Source: Bacteroidota bacterium (lineage in GTDB: Bacteria > Bacteroidota > Rhodothermia > Rhodothermales > JANQRZ01). Taken from it: DNA of 64,000 nucleotides. The stretch lies in the NCBI GenBank assembly GCA_038746285.1, contig JBCDKT010000008.1:24867-88866 (forward strand). Direction: 5' to 3'. Shown here piece after piece: positions 35,145 to 43,653 of this stretch; position 1 is the stretch's first letter; every line of letters starts with the position of its first letter. A program made the position numbers and the translations under genes. Under the pieces are notes generated by a model. The model was not told the DNA's origin and ran no database searches. It saw nothing but the letters and a program-made list of their open reading frames with translations.

Positions 35145-35176
35145 CAAAGGTACGTGCGTCGCGGCGTCGCCTCCAA
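35145..35176 (-). promoter_or_regulatory. Bacteroidota-type promoter for RNase G
   Basis: On the minus strand, TTGG, a 20-bp spacer and TACCTTTG. The -7 box (35145-35152 as CAAAGGTA on plus) is a perfect TAnnTTTG, and the -33 box is CCAA at 35173-35176. Confidence 0.6.
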
Positions 35177-35412
35177 GTACCCAGGCCGCTCCCCGGCCGT
35201 TCCCGGTGGCTGCGCCGCAGCCGAGATGCACCCCGGACCTGAACAGGGCTTTTGCCTGGCCGCACCGCTGCCTGTCTTAACGAGATTTCCCCGGAGCCCG
35301 GCGGGGCCTCACGTATATTCCTGACCCTGTGCGCGCGCCAAACGGTCCGGTCCGTTACGCCGGCGCGCCGTGGGTTTCTCTGGTCTCTACCACTCTGTCT
35401 GCTTCGCGTCTT

Positions 35413-36558
35413 ATGGCTGATTCCGCCCCCGCTCCCGTCAAAGTTCGCGGCCTCGAAGGCATCGTCGCGCTCGACACCGAACTCTCGTACATCAACGGCC
35501 AGGAAGGCGAACTGCTCTACCGCGGCTACGACATCAAGGACCTCGCGAAGAACGCCTCGTTCGAGGAGGTCGCCTTCCTCCTCTGGAACCGCCGCCTCCC
35601 GAACCAGCAGGAGCTAGACGAGCTAACCCGTCAGCTACAGTCGGAGCGAGCGCTCCCGCCCGAGGTCCTCGACCACCTCCGGCACCACACGCCGAAGGAC
35701 GCCAACTCGATGTCCGCCCTCCGCTCAGCGACGAGCATGCTGGCCGACTTCGACCCAGACGTCGAGAGCCACGAGCGCGAGGCCAACTACCGCAACGCCG
35801 TCCGGCTGACGGCTAAGATGCCGACGATCGTCGCCGCCTTCGACCGCGTCCGCAAAGGCAAAGACCCGGTCGCGCCGAAGGGCGAGGGCTCGATGGCGTA
35901 CGACTTCCTCTACATGCTCAACGGCGAGGCCCCCGGCCCGAGCGCCGAAGCCGTGATGGACGCCGCCCTCGTCCTCCACGCCGAGCACGGCCTGAACGCC
36001 TCGACGTTCACCTGCCGCGTCATCGGCGCGACGCTCTCGGACATGTACTCCTCCGTCGCCGGTGCCATCGGCGCGCTCAAGGGCCCGCTCCACGGTGGGG
36101 CCAACATCAAGGTGATGGAGACGCTGATCGACATCAAGGAGTCCGGCCAGACGCCGGCGGCCTACGTCCAGGAGAAGCTCGCGGCGAAGGAGCGCTTCAT
36201 GGGCTTCGGCCACCGGGTCTACAAGACCTACGACCCGCGCGCGGTCATCCTCCGCGACATGCTCGAGGACCTCTCCGACGAGAAGGGCGACCGCTGGTGG
36301 TACGAGACCTCGAAGACGATGATGGACGAGGTCTACGACGCGAAGGGCCTCTACCCGAACGTCGACTTCTTCAGCGCGTCGGTCTACCACCTCCTCGGCA
36401 TCGAGCGCGACCTCTACACGCCGATCTTCGCCATCTCGCGCGTCACCGGCTGGACGGCCCACCTCCTGGAGCAGTGGGAGGACAACCGCCTGATCCGCCC
36501 CCGCGCCGAGTACGTCGGCCCGCGCGGCGAGACCGTCACGCCGATCGCCGAGCGCTAG
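35413..36558 (+). CDS. gltA: Citrate synthase
   Basis: Citrate synthase (381 aa), condensing oxaloacetate and acetyl-CoA at the entry to the TCA cycle. The catalytic residues are in GPLHGGANIKVM (histidine), MGFGHRVYKTYDPRA (histidine and arginines) and NVDFFSASVYHLLGI (aspartate). The length fits the short, Gram-positive/archaeal-like type II form rather than the longer NADH-sensitive enzyme. ATG 35413 begins MADSAPAPVKV; upstream in-frame codons are not conserved in style. A weak -7 candidate, TATATTCC, lies at 35314-35321. A strong terminator follows before sdhC, so gltA is transcribed mainly on its own. Confidence 0.96.
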   Translation: MADSAPAPVKVRGLEGIVALDTELSYINGQEGELLYRGYDIKDLAKNASFEEVAFLLWNRRLPNQQELDELTRQLQSERALPPEVLDHLRHHTPKDANSMSALRSATSMLADFDPDVESHEREANYRNAVRLTAKMPTIVAAFDRVRKGKDPVAPKGEGSMAYDFLYMLNGEAPGPSAEAVMDAALVLHAEHGLNASTFTCRVIGATLSDMYSSVAGAIGALKGPLHGGANIKVMETLIDIKESGQTPAAYVQEKLAAKERFMGFGHRVYKTYDPRAVILRDMLEDLSDEKGDRWWYETSKTMMDEVYDAKGLYPNVDFFSASVYHLLGIERDLYTPIFAISRVTGWTAHLLEQWEDNRLIRPRAEYVGPRGETVTPIAER

Positions 36559-36579
36559 CGCCCGAAGCGGACACCCAGC

Positions 36580-36645
36580 AAGAGCAGAAGCAGGTCAGAG
36601 CAGCGCGGCCCCCGCGCGGCCCCGATCCGCTTCTGCTCTTTCCCA
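36580..36645 (+). terminator. Terminator after citrate synthase
   Basis: A perfect 12-bp inverted repeat, AAGAGCAGAAGC (36580-36591) and GCTTCTGCTCTT (36629-36640), with TTT at its end and a GC-rich loop. It separates gltA from the sdh promoter. Confidence 0.75.
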
Positions 36646-36677
36646 TTTGTGCCGCGCCCGGTCTCGCCTTACATTCC
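36646..36677 (+). promoter_or_regulatory. Bacteroidota-type promoter for sdhCDAB
   Basis: TTTG (36646-36649), a 20-bp spacer and TACATTCC (36670-36677), matching the -33 and -7 boxes with the last two -7 bases divergent. It starts directly at the end of the gltA terminator and lies 62 bp before the sdhC ATG. Confidence 0.6.
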
Positions 36678-36738
36678 GGTATCAGGTTTGCCCCGATGTG
36701 AGCCTCAGACGCTCCACGATCCCACCCAAACCGCTGCT

Positions 36739-37140
36739 ATGTATACGTCCACCGTCCAGGAGTACAAGCCGAAGGCATTCACACGCTACAAAATCCGAAC
36801 GGGGATGTTCGCGTGGATGCTCCACCGGCTCACGGGCCTCGCGCTCGTCGGCTACCTCGTCACGCATGTGTGGGGCCTCAAGGCCATCACCGACGCCAGC
36901 GCCTACAACGCGCTCATCACGGAGTACCACGGCCCGATCTTCAAGGTCGGCGAGTTCATGCTCCTCGGGGCCGTCGTGTGGCACGCGCTCAACGGGCTGC
37001 GGATCGTGCTGATCGACTTCCTCGGGTGGAGCCCGAACCAGAAGCGGCTGTTCTGGACGCTCGGCGGCGTGGCCGCGCTCCTGTTCATCGTGGGCGGCTA
37101 CCCGAGCATCGCGGCGCTCATCTCGCACTACGGTTCGTGA
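36739..37140 (+). CDS. sdhC: Succinate dehydrogenase cytochrome b556 subunit
   Basis: Membrane subunit of complex II (133 aa from ATG 36739, MYTSTVQEYKPK). Three transmembrane helices are visible, with the haem/quinone-associated histidines in MLHRLTGLALVGYLVTHVWG and VVWHALNGLRIVLID. It anchors SdhAB and passes electrons to quinone. The open frame begins upstream at 36649 but overlaps the promoter. First gene of sdhCDAB, with a 7-bp-periodic hairpin repeat in the spacer to sdhD. Confidence 0.92.
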   Translation: MYTSTVQEYKPKAFTRYKIRTGMFAWMLHRLTGLALVGYLVTHVWGLKAITDASAYNALITEYHGPIFKVGEFMLLGAVVWHALNGLRIVLIDFLGWSPNQKRLFWTLGGVAALLFIVGGYPSIAALISHYGS

Positions 37141-37143
37141 ATG

Positions 37144-37218
37144 GGCTGTTAGCTTCTGGCTGTTAGCTCTTGGTTCTCACCCCTCAGCTAATAGCCAACG
37201 GCCAATAGCTGAAAGCCA
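37144..37218. repeat. 7-bp-periodic inverted repeat (GCTGTTA / GCCAATA words)
   Basis: Left arm GGCTGTT AGCTTCT GGCTGTT AGCTCTT, loop, right arm AGCTAAT AGCCAAC GGCCAAT AGCTGAA AGCC. The arms are imperfectly complementary. It fills the whole sdhC-sdhD spacer. Confidence 0.7.
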
Positions 37219-37226
37219 GTCCTCTG

Positions 37227-37820
37227 ATGCCTAGCAAATACGGAAAAACAGCCCGGTCGAGTGCGTTCCAGTGGTTCCTCCACCGGATCACCGGGACCTT
37301 CCTCGTCTTCCTGCTGATCACCCACTTCTGGGTCCAGCACTACGACCGCACCACGGCCTCGATCTCGCACGACGTGGTGACGGCCGAGCAGGCCGAGCAG
37401 GGCGTCCTGCCGCGCTACTCCGACGAGGCCAACGCCGCCGTCGCGGCGCGCAAGCGGGCGATGCAGGAGCGGCAGGCCCCGTTCAGCCCGGTCGTCCCGG
37501 CCCAGGAGCGCCCGGACCCGAGCGCCGGCGAGATCCCCGGCCCGACGCATCCGCCCGCCGAGGAAGCCGGTGCCACGCCCTACGACATCCTCATGCTCCG
37601 CCTCGCCGACCCGGTCTACGCGGTGCTCTGGAAGGGCTTCAACATCCTCTTCCTGCTCTTCGCCCTGCACCACGGCTTCTACGGGCTCAACAACATCATC
37701 ACCGACTACGTCCGCAACGACCTCGCCCGCGCGACGGCGATCACGCTCTCGTGGGGCCTCGCGCTCGTGCTCTTCGTCATCGGCACCTACTCGGTGACGG
37801 TGGCGGGCTTGAACCTGTAG
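37227..37820 (+). CDS. sdhD: Succinate dehydrogenase membrane anchor subunit
   Basis: Second membrane subunit of complex II (197 aa). Helix 1 is near residues 15-32 (WFLHRITGTFLVFLLITHFW), and two further helices follow residue 130, with LHHGFYGLNNIITDYVR holding probable haem/quinone ligands. Between helices 1 and 2 is a hydrophilic segment of about 75 residues (to GPTHPPAEEAGATP), longer than in the classic short SdhD, which would face one side of the membrane. It lies between sdhC and sdhA on the same strand. Confidence 0.88.
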   Translation: MPSKYGKTARSSAFQWFLHRITGTFLVFLLITHFWVQHYDRTTASISHDVVTAEQAEQGVLPRYSDEANAAVAARKRAMQERQAPFSPVVPAQERPDPSAGEIPGPTHPPAEEAGATPYDILMLRLADPVYAVLWKGFNILFLLFALHHGFYGLNNIITDYVRNDLARATAITLSWGLALVLFVIGTYSVTVAGLNL

Positions 37821-37841
37821 AAGTGAGGGCAAACCTTGTAC

Positions 37842-37861
37842 GGGCGCAGCACGCTGCGCCC
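37842..37861. repeat. GGGCGCAGC-family palindrome
   Basis: GGGCGCAGCACGCTGCGCCC, preceded by GTAC and followed by CTGC. It differs by one base from the palindrome at 2117-2136. It sits in the sdhD-sdhA spacer. Confidence 0.65.
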
Positions 37862-37886
37862 CTGCCTCTGCACTAACCGCAACGCT

Positions 37887-39629
37887 ATGACTTTTACGCA
37901 TGACATCGTGATTGTGGGCGCAGGCGGCGCGGGCCTGATGGCGGCGCTCTACGCCCGCGAAGGCGGGGCCGACGTGGCCGTCGTCTCCAAGCTCCACCCG
38001 CTGCGCTCGCACACCGGCGCGGCCCAGGGCGGCATCGGTGCCGCGCTCGGCAACGAGGAGGAGGACTCCTGGCTCTGGCACACGTTCGACACCGTCAAGG
38101 GCTCGGACTACCTCGGCGACCAGGACGCCATCGAGCAGATGTGCCGCGACGCGCCGAAGACGATCATCGAGCTCGAGCACTACGGCGTCCCGTTCAGCCG
38201 CAACCAGGAGGGGCTGATCTCGCAGCGCCGCTTCGGCGGGCACACGCGCAACTTCGGCGAGGCCGCCGTCCGCCGCGCCTGCCACGCCGCCGACCGTACC
38301 GGCCACACAATCCTCCACACGCTCTACGACCAATGCACCCAGAAGGAGGTCAAGTTCTACGACGAGTTCCAGATGCTCGACCTCGTCCGGGACGACGACG
38401 GCGCGGTCGTCGGGATCGTGGCCTACGAGATCATGACGGGCGAGGTGCACACGTTCCACTCCAAGATCACCTGCTTCGCCACCGGCGGCTACGGGCGCGC
38501 CTTCAAGACGACCTCGAACGCCCACGCCGGCACCGGCGACGGGATGGCGATCGCGCTCCGGGCGGGCTTCCCGCTCCAGGACATGGAGTTCGTCCAGTTC
38601 CACCCGACGGGCCTCTACCGCCTCGGCATCCTCATCACCGAGGGCGCGCGCGGTGAGGGCGGCATCCTGCGCAACTCCGAGGGCGAGCGCTTCATGGAGC
38701 GCTACGCGCCGACGGTCAAGGACCTCGCCCCGCGCGACATGGTCAGCCAGTGCATCTACAAGGAGATCCGCGAGGGCCGCGGCATCCAGGGCCGCGACCA
38801 CGTCGTGCTCGACATGACCCACGTCGGCACCGAGGTGCTGGAGCACAAGCTCCCCGAGATCACCGAGTTCAGCCGCGTCTACCTCGGCATCGACCCCGTC
38901 AAGACCCCGATCCCGGTCGCGCCGACGTGCCACTACGCGATGGGCGGCATCCCGACCAACGTCGACGGCCAGGTCGTCCAGGGGCCGGACCGCGAGGCCG
39001 ACGTCGTCCCCGGCTTCTACGCCATCGGCGAGACCGCCTGCGTGAGCGTCCACGGGGCCAACCGCCTCGGGACCAACTCGCTGCTCGACCTCGTCGTCTT
39101 CGGCCGCCGCGCCGGGATCGCGATGGCGGACGAGATCAAGCGCGACGGGACCAAGAAGCGCGCCCTCCCGGACGACGCCGAGGCGACCACGCGCGACATG
39201 CTCGAGACCATCCGCAGCCGCACCGAGGGCGAGAAGGCCGTCTCGATCCGCACCGACCTCCAGGAGACGATGATGGCGAACGTCTCCGTCTTCCGCAACG
39301 ACGAGACCCTGTCGACGGCGCTCTCGGACCTGAAAGAGCTACGCCAGCGCGCCAAGAACGTCGTCGTCGGCGACAAGGGCGCGAAGTTCAACACCGACCT
39401 CATGGACGCCGTCGAGATCGGGTTCATGGTGGACTACGCTGAGTCGATCGCCGCCGGGGCCGCCAACCGCCCCGAGAGCCGGGGCGCGCACCTCCGCGAG
39501 GACTACGCCGACCGCGACGACGCCGACTGGCTCAAGCACACGCTCTACTGGTCCGACGACGGCGACTACCGGTTCGACTACAAGAGCGTCATCATCACGC
39601 GCTTCCAACCCAAAGAGAGAAAGTATTGA
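37887..39629 (+). CDS. sdhA: Succinate dehydrogenase flavoprotein subunit
   Basis: Catalytic flavoprotein of complex II (580 aa), oxidising succinate to fumarate. The FAD dinucleotide fold [13 protein letters not shown] begins at residue 10; the [15 protein letters not shown] block attaches FAD covalently through its histidine. Active-site blocks include [22 protein letters not shown] and [14 protein letters not shown]. The ATG 37887 follows a short palindrome. The protein is of normal length and shows no damage. It is followed by a 7-bp-periodic repeat before sdhB. Confidence 0.96.
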   Translation: MTFTHDIVIVGAGGAGLMAALYAREGGADVAVVSKLHPLRSHTGAAQGGIGAALGNEEEDSWLWHTFDTVKGSDYLGDQDAIEQMCRDAPKTIIELEHYGVPFSRNQEGLISQRRFGGHTRNFGEAAVRRACHAADRTGHTILHTLYDQCTQKEVKFYDEFQMLDLVRDDDGAVVGIVAYEIMTGEVHTFHSKITCFATGGYGRAFKTTSNAHAGTGDGMAIALRAGFPLQDMEFVQFHPTGLYRLGILITEGARGEGGILRNSEGERFMERYAPTVKDLAPRDMVSQCIYKEIREGRGIQGRDHVVLDMTHVGTEVLEHKLPEITEFSRVYLGIDPVKTPIPVAPTCHYAMGGIPTNVDGQVVQGPDREADVVPGFYAIGETACVSVHGANRLGTNSLLDLVVFGRRAGIAMADEIKRDGTKKRALPDDAEATTRDMLETIRSRTEGEKAVSIRTDLQETMMANVSVFRNDETLSTALSDLKELRQRAKNVVVGDKGAKFNTDLMDAVEIGFMVDYAESIAAGAANRPESRGAHLREDYADRDDADWLKHTLYWSDDGDYRFDYKSVIITRFQPKERKY

Positions 39630-39711
39630 GTATGGGTGTGGGGGAGGATGGGGGTCTGGATGAGTAGCCCCCTCTCACACCCCCGCCCTCCCGTACTCCC
39701 ATCCCCCAGCT
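39626..39711. repeat. 7-bp-periodic inverted repeat (GGATGGG / CTCCCAT words)
   Basis: Left arm TGGGTGT GGGGGAG GATGGGG GTCTGGA TGAGTAG, right arm CTCACAC CCCCGCC CTCCCGT ACTCCCA TCCCCCA. It could form a long GC-rich hairpin in the sdhA-sdhB spacer and ends right at the sdhB ATG. Confidence 0.7.
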
Positions 39712-40422
39712 ATGCAGATTACGGTCAAAATAAAGCGCTACGACCCGGAGCAGGACAGCGAGCCGCACTGGGAGACCTACCCCGTCGAGGCCGACCCGAT
39801 GGACCGGGCGCTCGACCTGCTGACCTACATCAAGTGGCACATGGACGGGTCGCTGACCTTCCGCAAGAGCTGCGCCCACGGCATCTGCGGCTCCGACGCC
39901 ATGCAGATCAACGGCGAGAACAAGCTCGCCTGCTCGATCCTCGTCCAGGACCTCGTCGGCGACAAGGGCGGGACGATCTCGTTCGCGCCGCTCCCGGCGG
40001 CCCCGGTCGTCAAGGACCTCGTCGTGGACCAGACCAACTTCTTCGACAAGTACCGGGCGGTGATGCCGTGGCTCGTCAACCACGCGCCGCCGCCGGAGAA
40101 GGAGCGCCGCCAGAGCCCCGCGCAGCACGCCGTGATCGAGGACGCGACCAAGTGCATCCTCTGCGGCGCCTGCACCCACTCCTGCCCCAGCACCTGGGCC
40201 GACCCCGACTACCTCGGCCCGGCGGCCATGCTCAAGGCCTACCGCTACACGTTCGACTCCCGCGACCAGGGCACCGAGGACCGGCTCGAGGTCGTGGACT
40301 CGAAGGACGGGCTGTGGCGGTGCTACACGATCTTCAACTGCGTCCAGGCCTGCCCGAAAGGGATCGACATCACGCGCTGGCTCTCGGCGCTCAAGCGCAA
40401 GTCCATCACCGCGCGGTACTAG
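39712..40422 (+). CDS. sdhB: Succinate dehydrogenase iron-sulfur subunit
   Basis: Electron-transfer subunit of complex II (236 aa). The [2Fe-2S] cysteines lie in CAHGICGSDAM and the later KLAC; the [4Fe-4S] and [3Fe-4S] clusters are bound by CILCGACTHSC and CVQACPKG. The length and cysteine pattern are standard. The gene begins immediately after the hairpin repeat, so its ribosome-binding region overlaps that repeat, which may affect the SdhA to SdhB ratio. Last gene of sdhCDAB. Confidence 0.96.
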   Translation: MQITVKIKRYDPEQDSEPHWETYPVEADPMDRALDLLTYIKWHMDGSLTFRKSCAHGICGSDAMQINGENKLACSILVQDLVGDKGGTISFAPLPAAPVVKDLVVDQTNFFDKYRAVMPWLVNHAPPPEKERRQSPAQHAVIEDATKCILCGACTHSCPSTWADPDYLGPAAMLKAYRYTFDSRDQGTEDRLEVVDSKDGLWRCYTIFNCVQACPKGIDITRWLSALKRKSITARY

Positions 40423-40523
40423 ACGCCAGGTTGGAACCCGCCGCCCATCGGGTGTATAATGGGCCGACGTCCCCCGGGACACGCTCGGCAAACGAGCGAC
40501 ACGAAATCCTACTCACTGCTTGC

Positions 40524-40565
40524 ACACCCCGCCGCTTCGGACCTGGTCCGGGGCGGCGGAGGTGT
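40524..40565. ncRNA. Strong hairpin downstream of sdhB, role uncertain
   Basis: ACACC-CCGCCGC (40524-40535) pairs with GCGGCGG-A-GGTGT (40553-40565), 12 pairs with one bulged A, and an inner CGGAC/GTCCG stem caps it. No T-run follows. It might end the sdh transcript or act in the leader of the next gene. This is a structural observation only. Confidence 0.35.
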
Positions 40566-40655
40566 GTAACAGAGGTGCGTACTGTGGGCACGGGGTTTTG
40601 CCTTACATGGTAATGGTGGGCCCTTTTTCTTGGGGTACTTCTGCTCATCACCTCT

Positions 40656-43364
40656 ATGCATTTCCCTATGCGCCTTCCTGCTACGCTCCTCCTCGCCCTG
40701 CTCCTCTCCGCTCCGGCCTTCGCCCAGACGCCCGGCTCCTGCGCTACCGGCACCGCCGAACGCGACCTCGACATCGCCGACGTGCAGGCCCGCCTCTTCA
40801 ACACCGGCAGCCTCTTTTACGGCGGCTCGACCACCAACGGCCTCGGCTACATCGTTCCCAAAGACGACGGGACGCCGCCCCTCTTCGCCGCCGGCATCTG
40901 GGTCGGCGGACTGATAGACGGAGAACTCCGCACCGCCGGATCACGCTACCAGGACTTCGAGTTCTGGCCCGGCCCCCTCGACGAAGGCGCGACGCTGCCC
41001 GACCCCGAGGACTGCTCCTCCTTCGACCGCATCTGGGTAGTGGACGTCTTCGACGTGCAGCAGTACGAGGAGACCGGCGCTGCCCCAGCCGACCTCGCCG
41101 AGTGGCCCGTCGACCTCGGCGCGCCGGTGGTTGACGGCGACGGCGACCCCGACAACTACGACCTCGAAGCCGGCGACCGACCGCTCATCTATGGGCACCA
41201 GACCGCGTTCTGGGTGATGAACGACGTGGGTGGTGAGCACCTAGAGAGCGAGACGCTGCCCATCGGGCTGGAAGTGTGCGTCTCGGCGTTCGCCTCGGCG
41301 GAGGACGGGCTCAAGCAGCACACGTTCTACCGCTATGAGCTCGTCAACCGCAACACGCAGCCGCTCGAAGACGCCTACCTCACACTCTTCGTCGATCCCG
41401 ACCTCGGCAACGCGTCTGACGACTTTATCGGGAGCGACTCGACACGCTCGATGGCGTTCGCCTACAACGCAGAGAACGAGGACGCCGTCTACGGTACGCC
41501 GCCGCCTGCAGTCGGCTACGATCTCCTCACCGGAGGCGCAAGCTCGATGTACTTCCAAGGTGGCGTCAACCCTGCTACGGGTGATCCCGATACCGGCGTT
41601 CTGAAGTATAATTTCATGCGAGGGTTCTAGGGCGACGGTACGCCCCTGACAGCCTTCGGCAGCGGCTATCAGACCAACGGCGATACCACCACCTGGGCGT
41701 TCTCCGGTAACCCCGTCACGGGTGCGTTCTGGAGCGAAGAGAACCCAATAGGCACCGGCGTCTCAAACCCGTCCGGCGACCGGCGCAACATGATCTCGTC
41801 GCCCGCCTTTAGGCTCGCCCCTGGCGAGGCGCGGACGTTCGACATAGCGCTTCTCTTCAAGCAAGGCGCGGACCGTCTCGCCTCCGTCGCGCTCCTCCAG
41901 GAAGCCTCCGACGCTGTGCAGTTCCGCTACGACCAAGACCGCCTCTTCGAGCCTGCCCCGCCGATCCCAGCCCCCGGCCTCCTCGACACGCCGACGCTGC
42001 TCGGCCCGGAGGACGGCACCCTCTTCGTCGAGGTCGGCGCACCGCTGGCATGGACGGCGGTACCGAAGGCCGAGGGGTACCGCGTCGAGATCGCCTCCGA
42101 TCCGAACTTCTCAGACCGCCGCGTGCTCTTCTCCGAGGAGCCGAACCTGTCGGCCACCTGCGACACGTTCAACGAGGTCGCCACGTGCTACTGGCGCGTC
42201 AAGGCTGTCGACGGGTTCAGCACCAGCCTCTACTCCGAGAGCCGCTCCTTCCAGTCCTATTTCTACGCCAGCGACAACTTCGGGCAGAGCGTCGGCATCA
42301 TCGAGGTCGCTAACCCAGACGGGGCCGTCTGCCCGGACGCGGACGACCCCGGCTGCGCCGCCGACTACCCTGGCAACACCGTCTGGCTCAGCCCCAACGC
42401 CACCGACGACTACGTCCTCACCAACCCTGACAACAGCCTCGGTGACCTATTCCGCAACATCGAGGCGGTGGACGATGACAACTTCGAGATGCGCTTCACC
42501 GAGGCGTGCGCGACCGACGGCGCGTGCCTCGGCGTCTACTCGGCCAATGTGCCCGGCGGCAACGACCTCATCGCGTCCGTCCCGTTCGAGCTGTGGAACG
42601 TGGGCACGGAAGACGATCCGAACGACGACGTGCGGATGATCCCGATCCTCCGACCGCTCGACAACACCGAGCCGAGCGCGCAGTGGGCCGACGTGTTTCC
42701 GGCCGAGCAAGCCGTCATCGCAGGGACCGACACCCTCGCGCTGCCCGTCACGCAGCGCGTGCTCTGGACGATGCCCGCCCGCCCGGACGGTTATGACCTC
42801 TTCGCGGCTGCGGCCAACACCTTCGGCGGTGCCGGTGCGATCTACGACCCGGAGACCGACGGCGACACGCAGGTCGACCCTGGACCTGGTGACGAAGACT
42901 GCCGAAGCCAGAACTACTACGTCGACTTCTGCTACCGGGGGGCGAGCAACCGGTTCGTCGCGCCCATCGGTGGCCTGGAGGGGACGGTACTGGCCGACCT
43001 CGCCGGTGACGGCACCACCCCGCCGGTCGGGACAGTCATCCGCTTCGACTCGAACGAGCGTCTGCTGACCGACGGCGAGGCCGAGGCCCCGGCGCAGCCG
43101 GCGGGCTTCGCGCTCGGCGCGGCCTACCCGAACCCGTTCAGCGCCTCGGCGACCGTGCCGTTTGAACTCCAGCACGCCGGGACCGTGCGGCTCTCGGTGG
43201 TGGATGTGCTCGGGCGCGAGGTGGCGGTGCTGGCCGACAGCGAAATGCCAGCCGGGGCGCACCGAGCGACGCTGGGCGGCGCGCGCCTGGCGAGCGGGGT
43301 GTACCTCGTCGTGCTGGAGGCCGACGGGCGGCGGCAGGCGACGAAGGTGCTGCTCCTGCGATAG
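40656..43364 (+). pseudogene. T9SS-secreted protein gene broken by one in-frame amber codon
   Basis: A single open frame of about 902 codons interrupted only by TAG at 41628-41630; both halves are in the same frame, and the 53 codons after the stop read as normal protein (GDGTPLTAFGSGYQTNG). The first half has a signal peptide (MRLPATLLLALLLSAPAFAQ) and a conserved secreted domain. The second has a fibronectin-like segment (about codon 440-540) and ends in a type IX secretion sorting domain with YPNPFSASATVPFEL and SGVYLVVLEADG. A single C-to-T change from CAG would explain the stop. Possibilities are a recent nonsense mutation, a sequencing error, or stop readthrough. Without suppression the truncated product lacks its sorting signal. 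Confidence 0.8.
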
Positions 43365-43398
43365 CCCCGGCGGCATCGGTCCCGAAGCGGACGGAGGC

Positions 43399-43430
43399 GT
43401 TGACAGCGCCTGCTTTGATCGATAGCTTCA
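43399..43430 (+). promoter_or_regulatory. Bacteroidota-type promoter of the trp leader
   Basis: GTTG (43399-43402), a 20-bp spacer and TAGCTTCA (43423-43430). Transcription would start almost at the leader ATG (43436), so the leader peptide may be read from a nearly leaderless mRNA. Confidence 0.5.
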
Positions 43431-43435
43431 GAGCT

Positions 43436-43546
43436 ATGCCTCGCAACCTCCTCCTGTCCACCCTCTGCACGGCGGCGCTCACGGGCGCTCGTCCGGCGCG
43501 GTGGTGGTGGCATGGTCGGAGAGGGAGCGGTAGGTACATCGCGTAG
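43436..43546 (+). CDS. trpL: Tryptophan-rich leader peptide (attenuator control)
   Basis: ORF of 36 codons, too short for routine gene calling, with three consecutive Trp codons, TGG TGG TGG, at 43502-43510 (residues 23-25, context PARWWWHGR). It ends at TAG 43544-43546, just before a terminator hairpin and upstream of DAHP synthase, trpE and trpG. Random occurrence of WWW exactly here is unlikely, since Trp has one rare codon. Stalling of the ribosome at these codons when charged tRNA-Trp is scarce would free bases 43523-43530 for the antiterminator. Confidence 0.75.
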   Translation: MPRNLLLSTLCTAALTGARPARWWWHGRRGSGRYIA

Positions 43547-43586
43547 GCGACGCATCAGACATCCTCCTTCTCCCTGGCCCGCTCCT
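43523..43586 (+). promoter_or_regulatory. Antiterminator pairing of the trp attenuator
   Basis: GGGAGCGG (43523-43530) pairs with CCGCTCCT (43579-43586), seven Watson-Crick pairs plus one G-U. The second strand includes the 5' arm of the terminator, so the two structures exclude each other. The first strand lies 13-20 bases after the Trp codons: exposed when a ribosome stalls there, covered when it reaches the stop codon at 43544. Confidence 0.65.
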
Positions 43587-43603
43587 CGGCGGGCTTTCTT
43601 TTT
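43577..43603 (+). terminator. Rho-independent terminator of the trp attenuator
   Basis: GCCCGC (43577-43582), loop TCCTCG, GCGGGC (43589-43594), then TTTCTTTTT (43595-43603). It lies between the leader peptide and the DAHP synthase gene, 50 bases before its ATG. Confidence 0.8.
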
Positions 43604-43653
43604 GGCCTCGCGGAAGGCCACGACCTCACTCACTCCACACGTAGCATCAGCGC

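Noticed and set aside
34736..35250. A possible RNase P RNA or other stable RNA gene in the RNase G-citrate synthase spacer (GAGGAAAG seen at about 34941)
   Set aside because: The GAGGAAAG is not followed by the conserved RNase P core, and other universally conserved segments are absent on both strands.
40656..41630. Two separate genes on either side of the amber codon
   Set aside because: Both parts are in one frame, there is no start signal right after the stop, and the sequence following the stop reads as continuous protein.
43399..43406. Sigma-70 type -35 box TTGACA for the trp operon
   Set aside because: No matching TATAAT at 16-18 bp; the Bacteroidota-type -33/-7 pair fits better, so only that was annotated.
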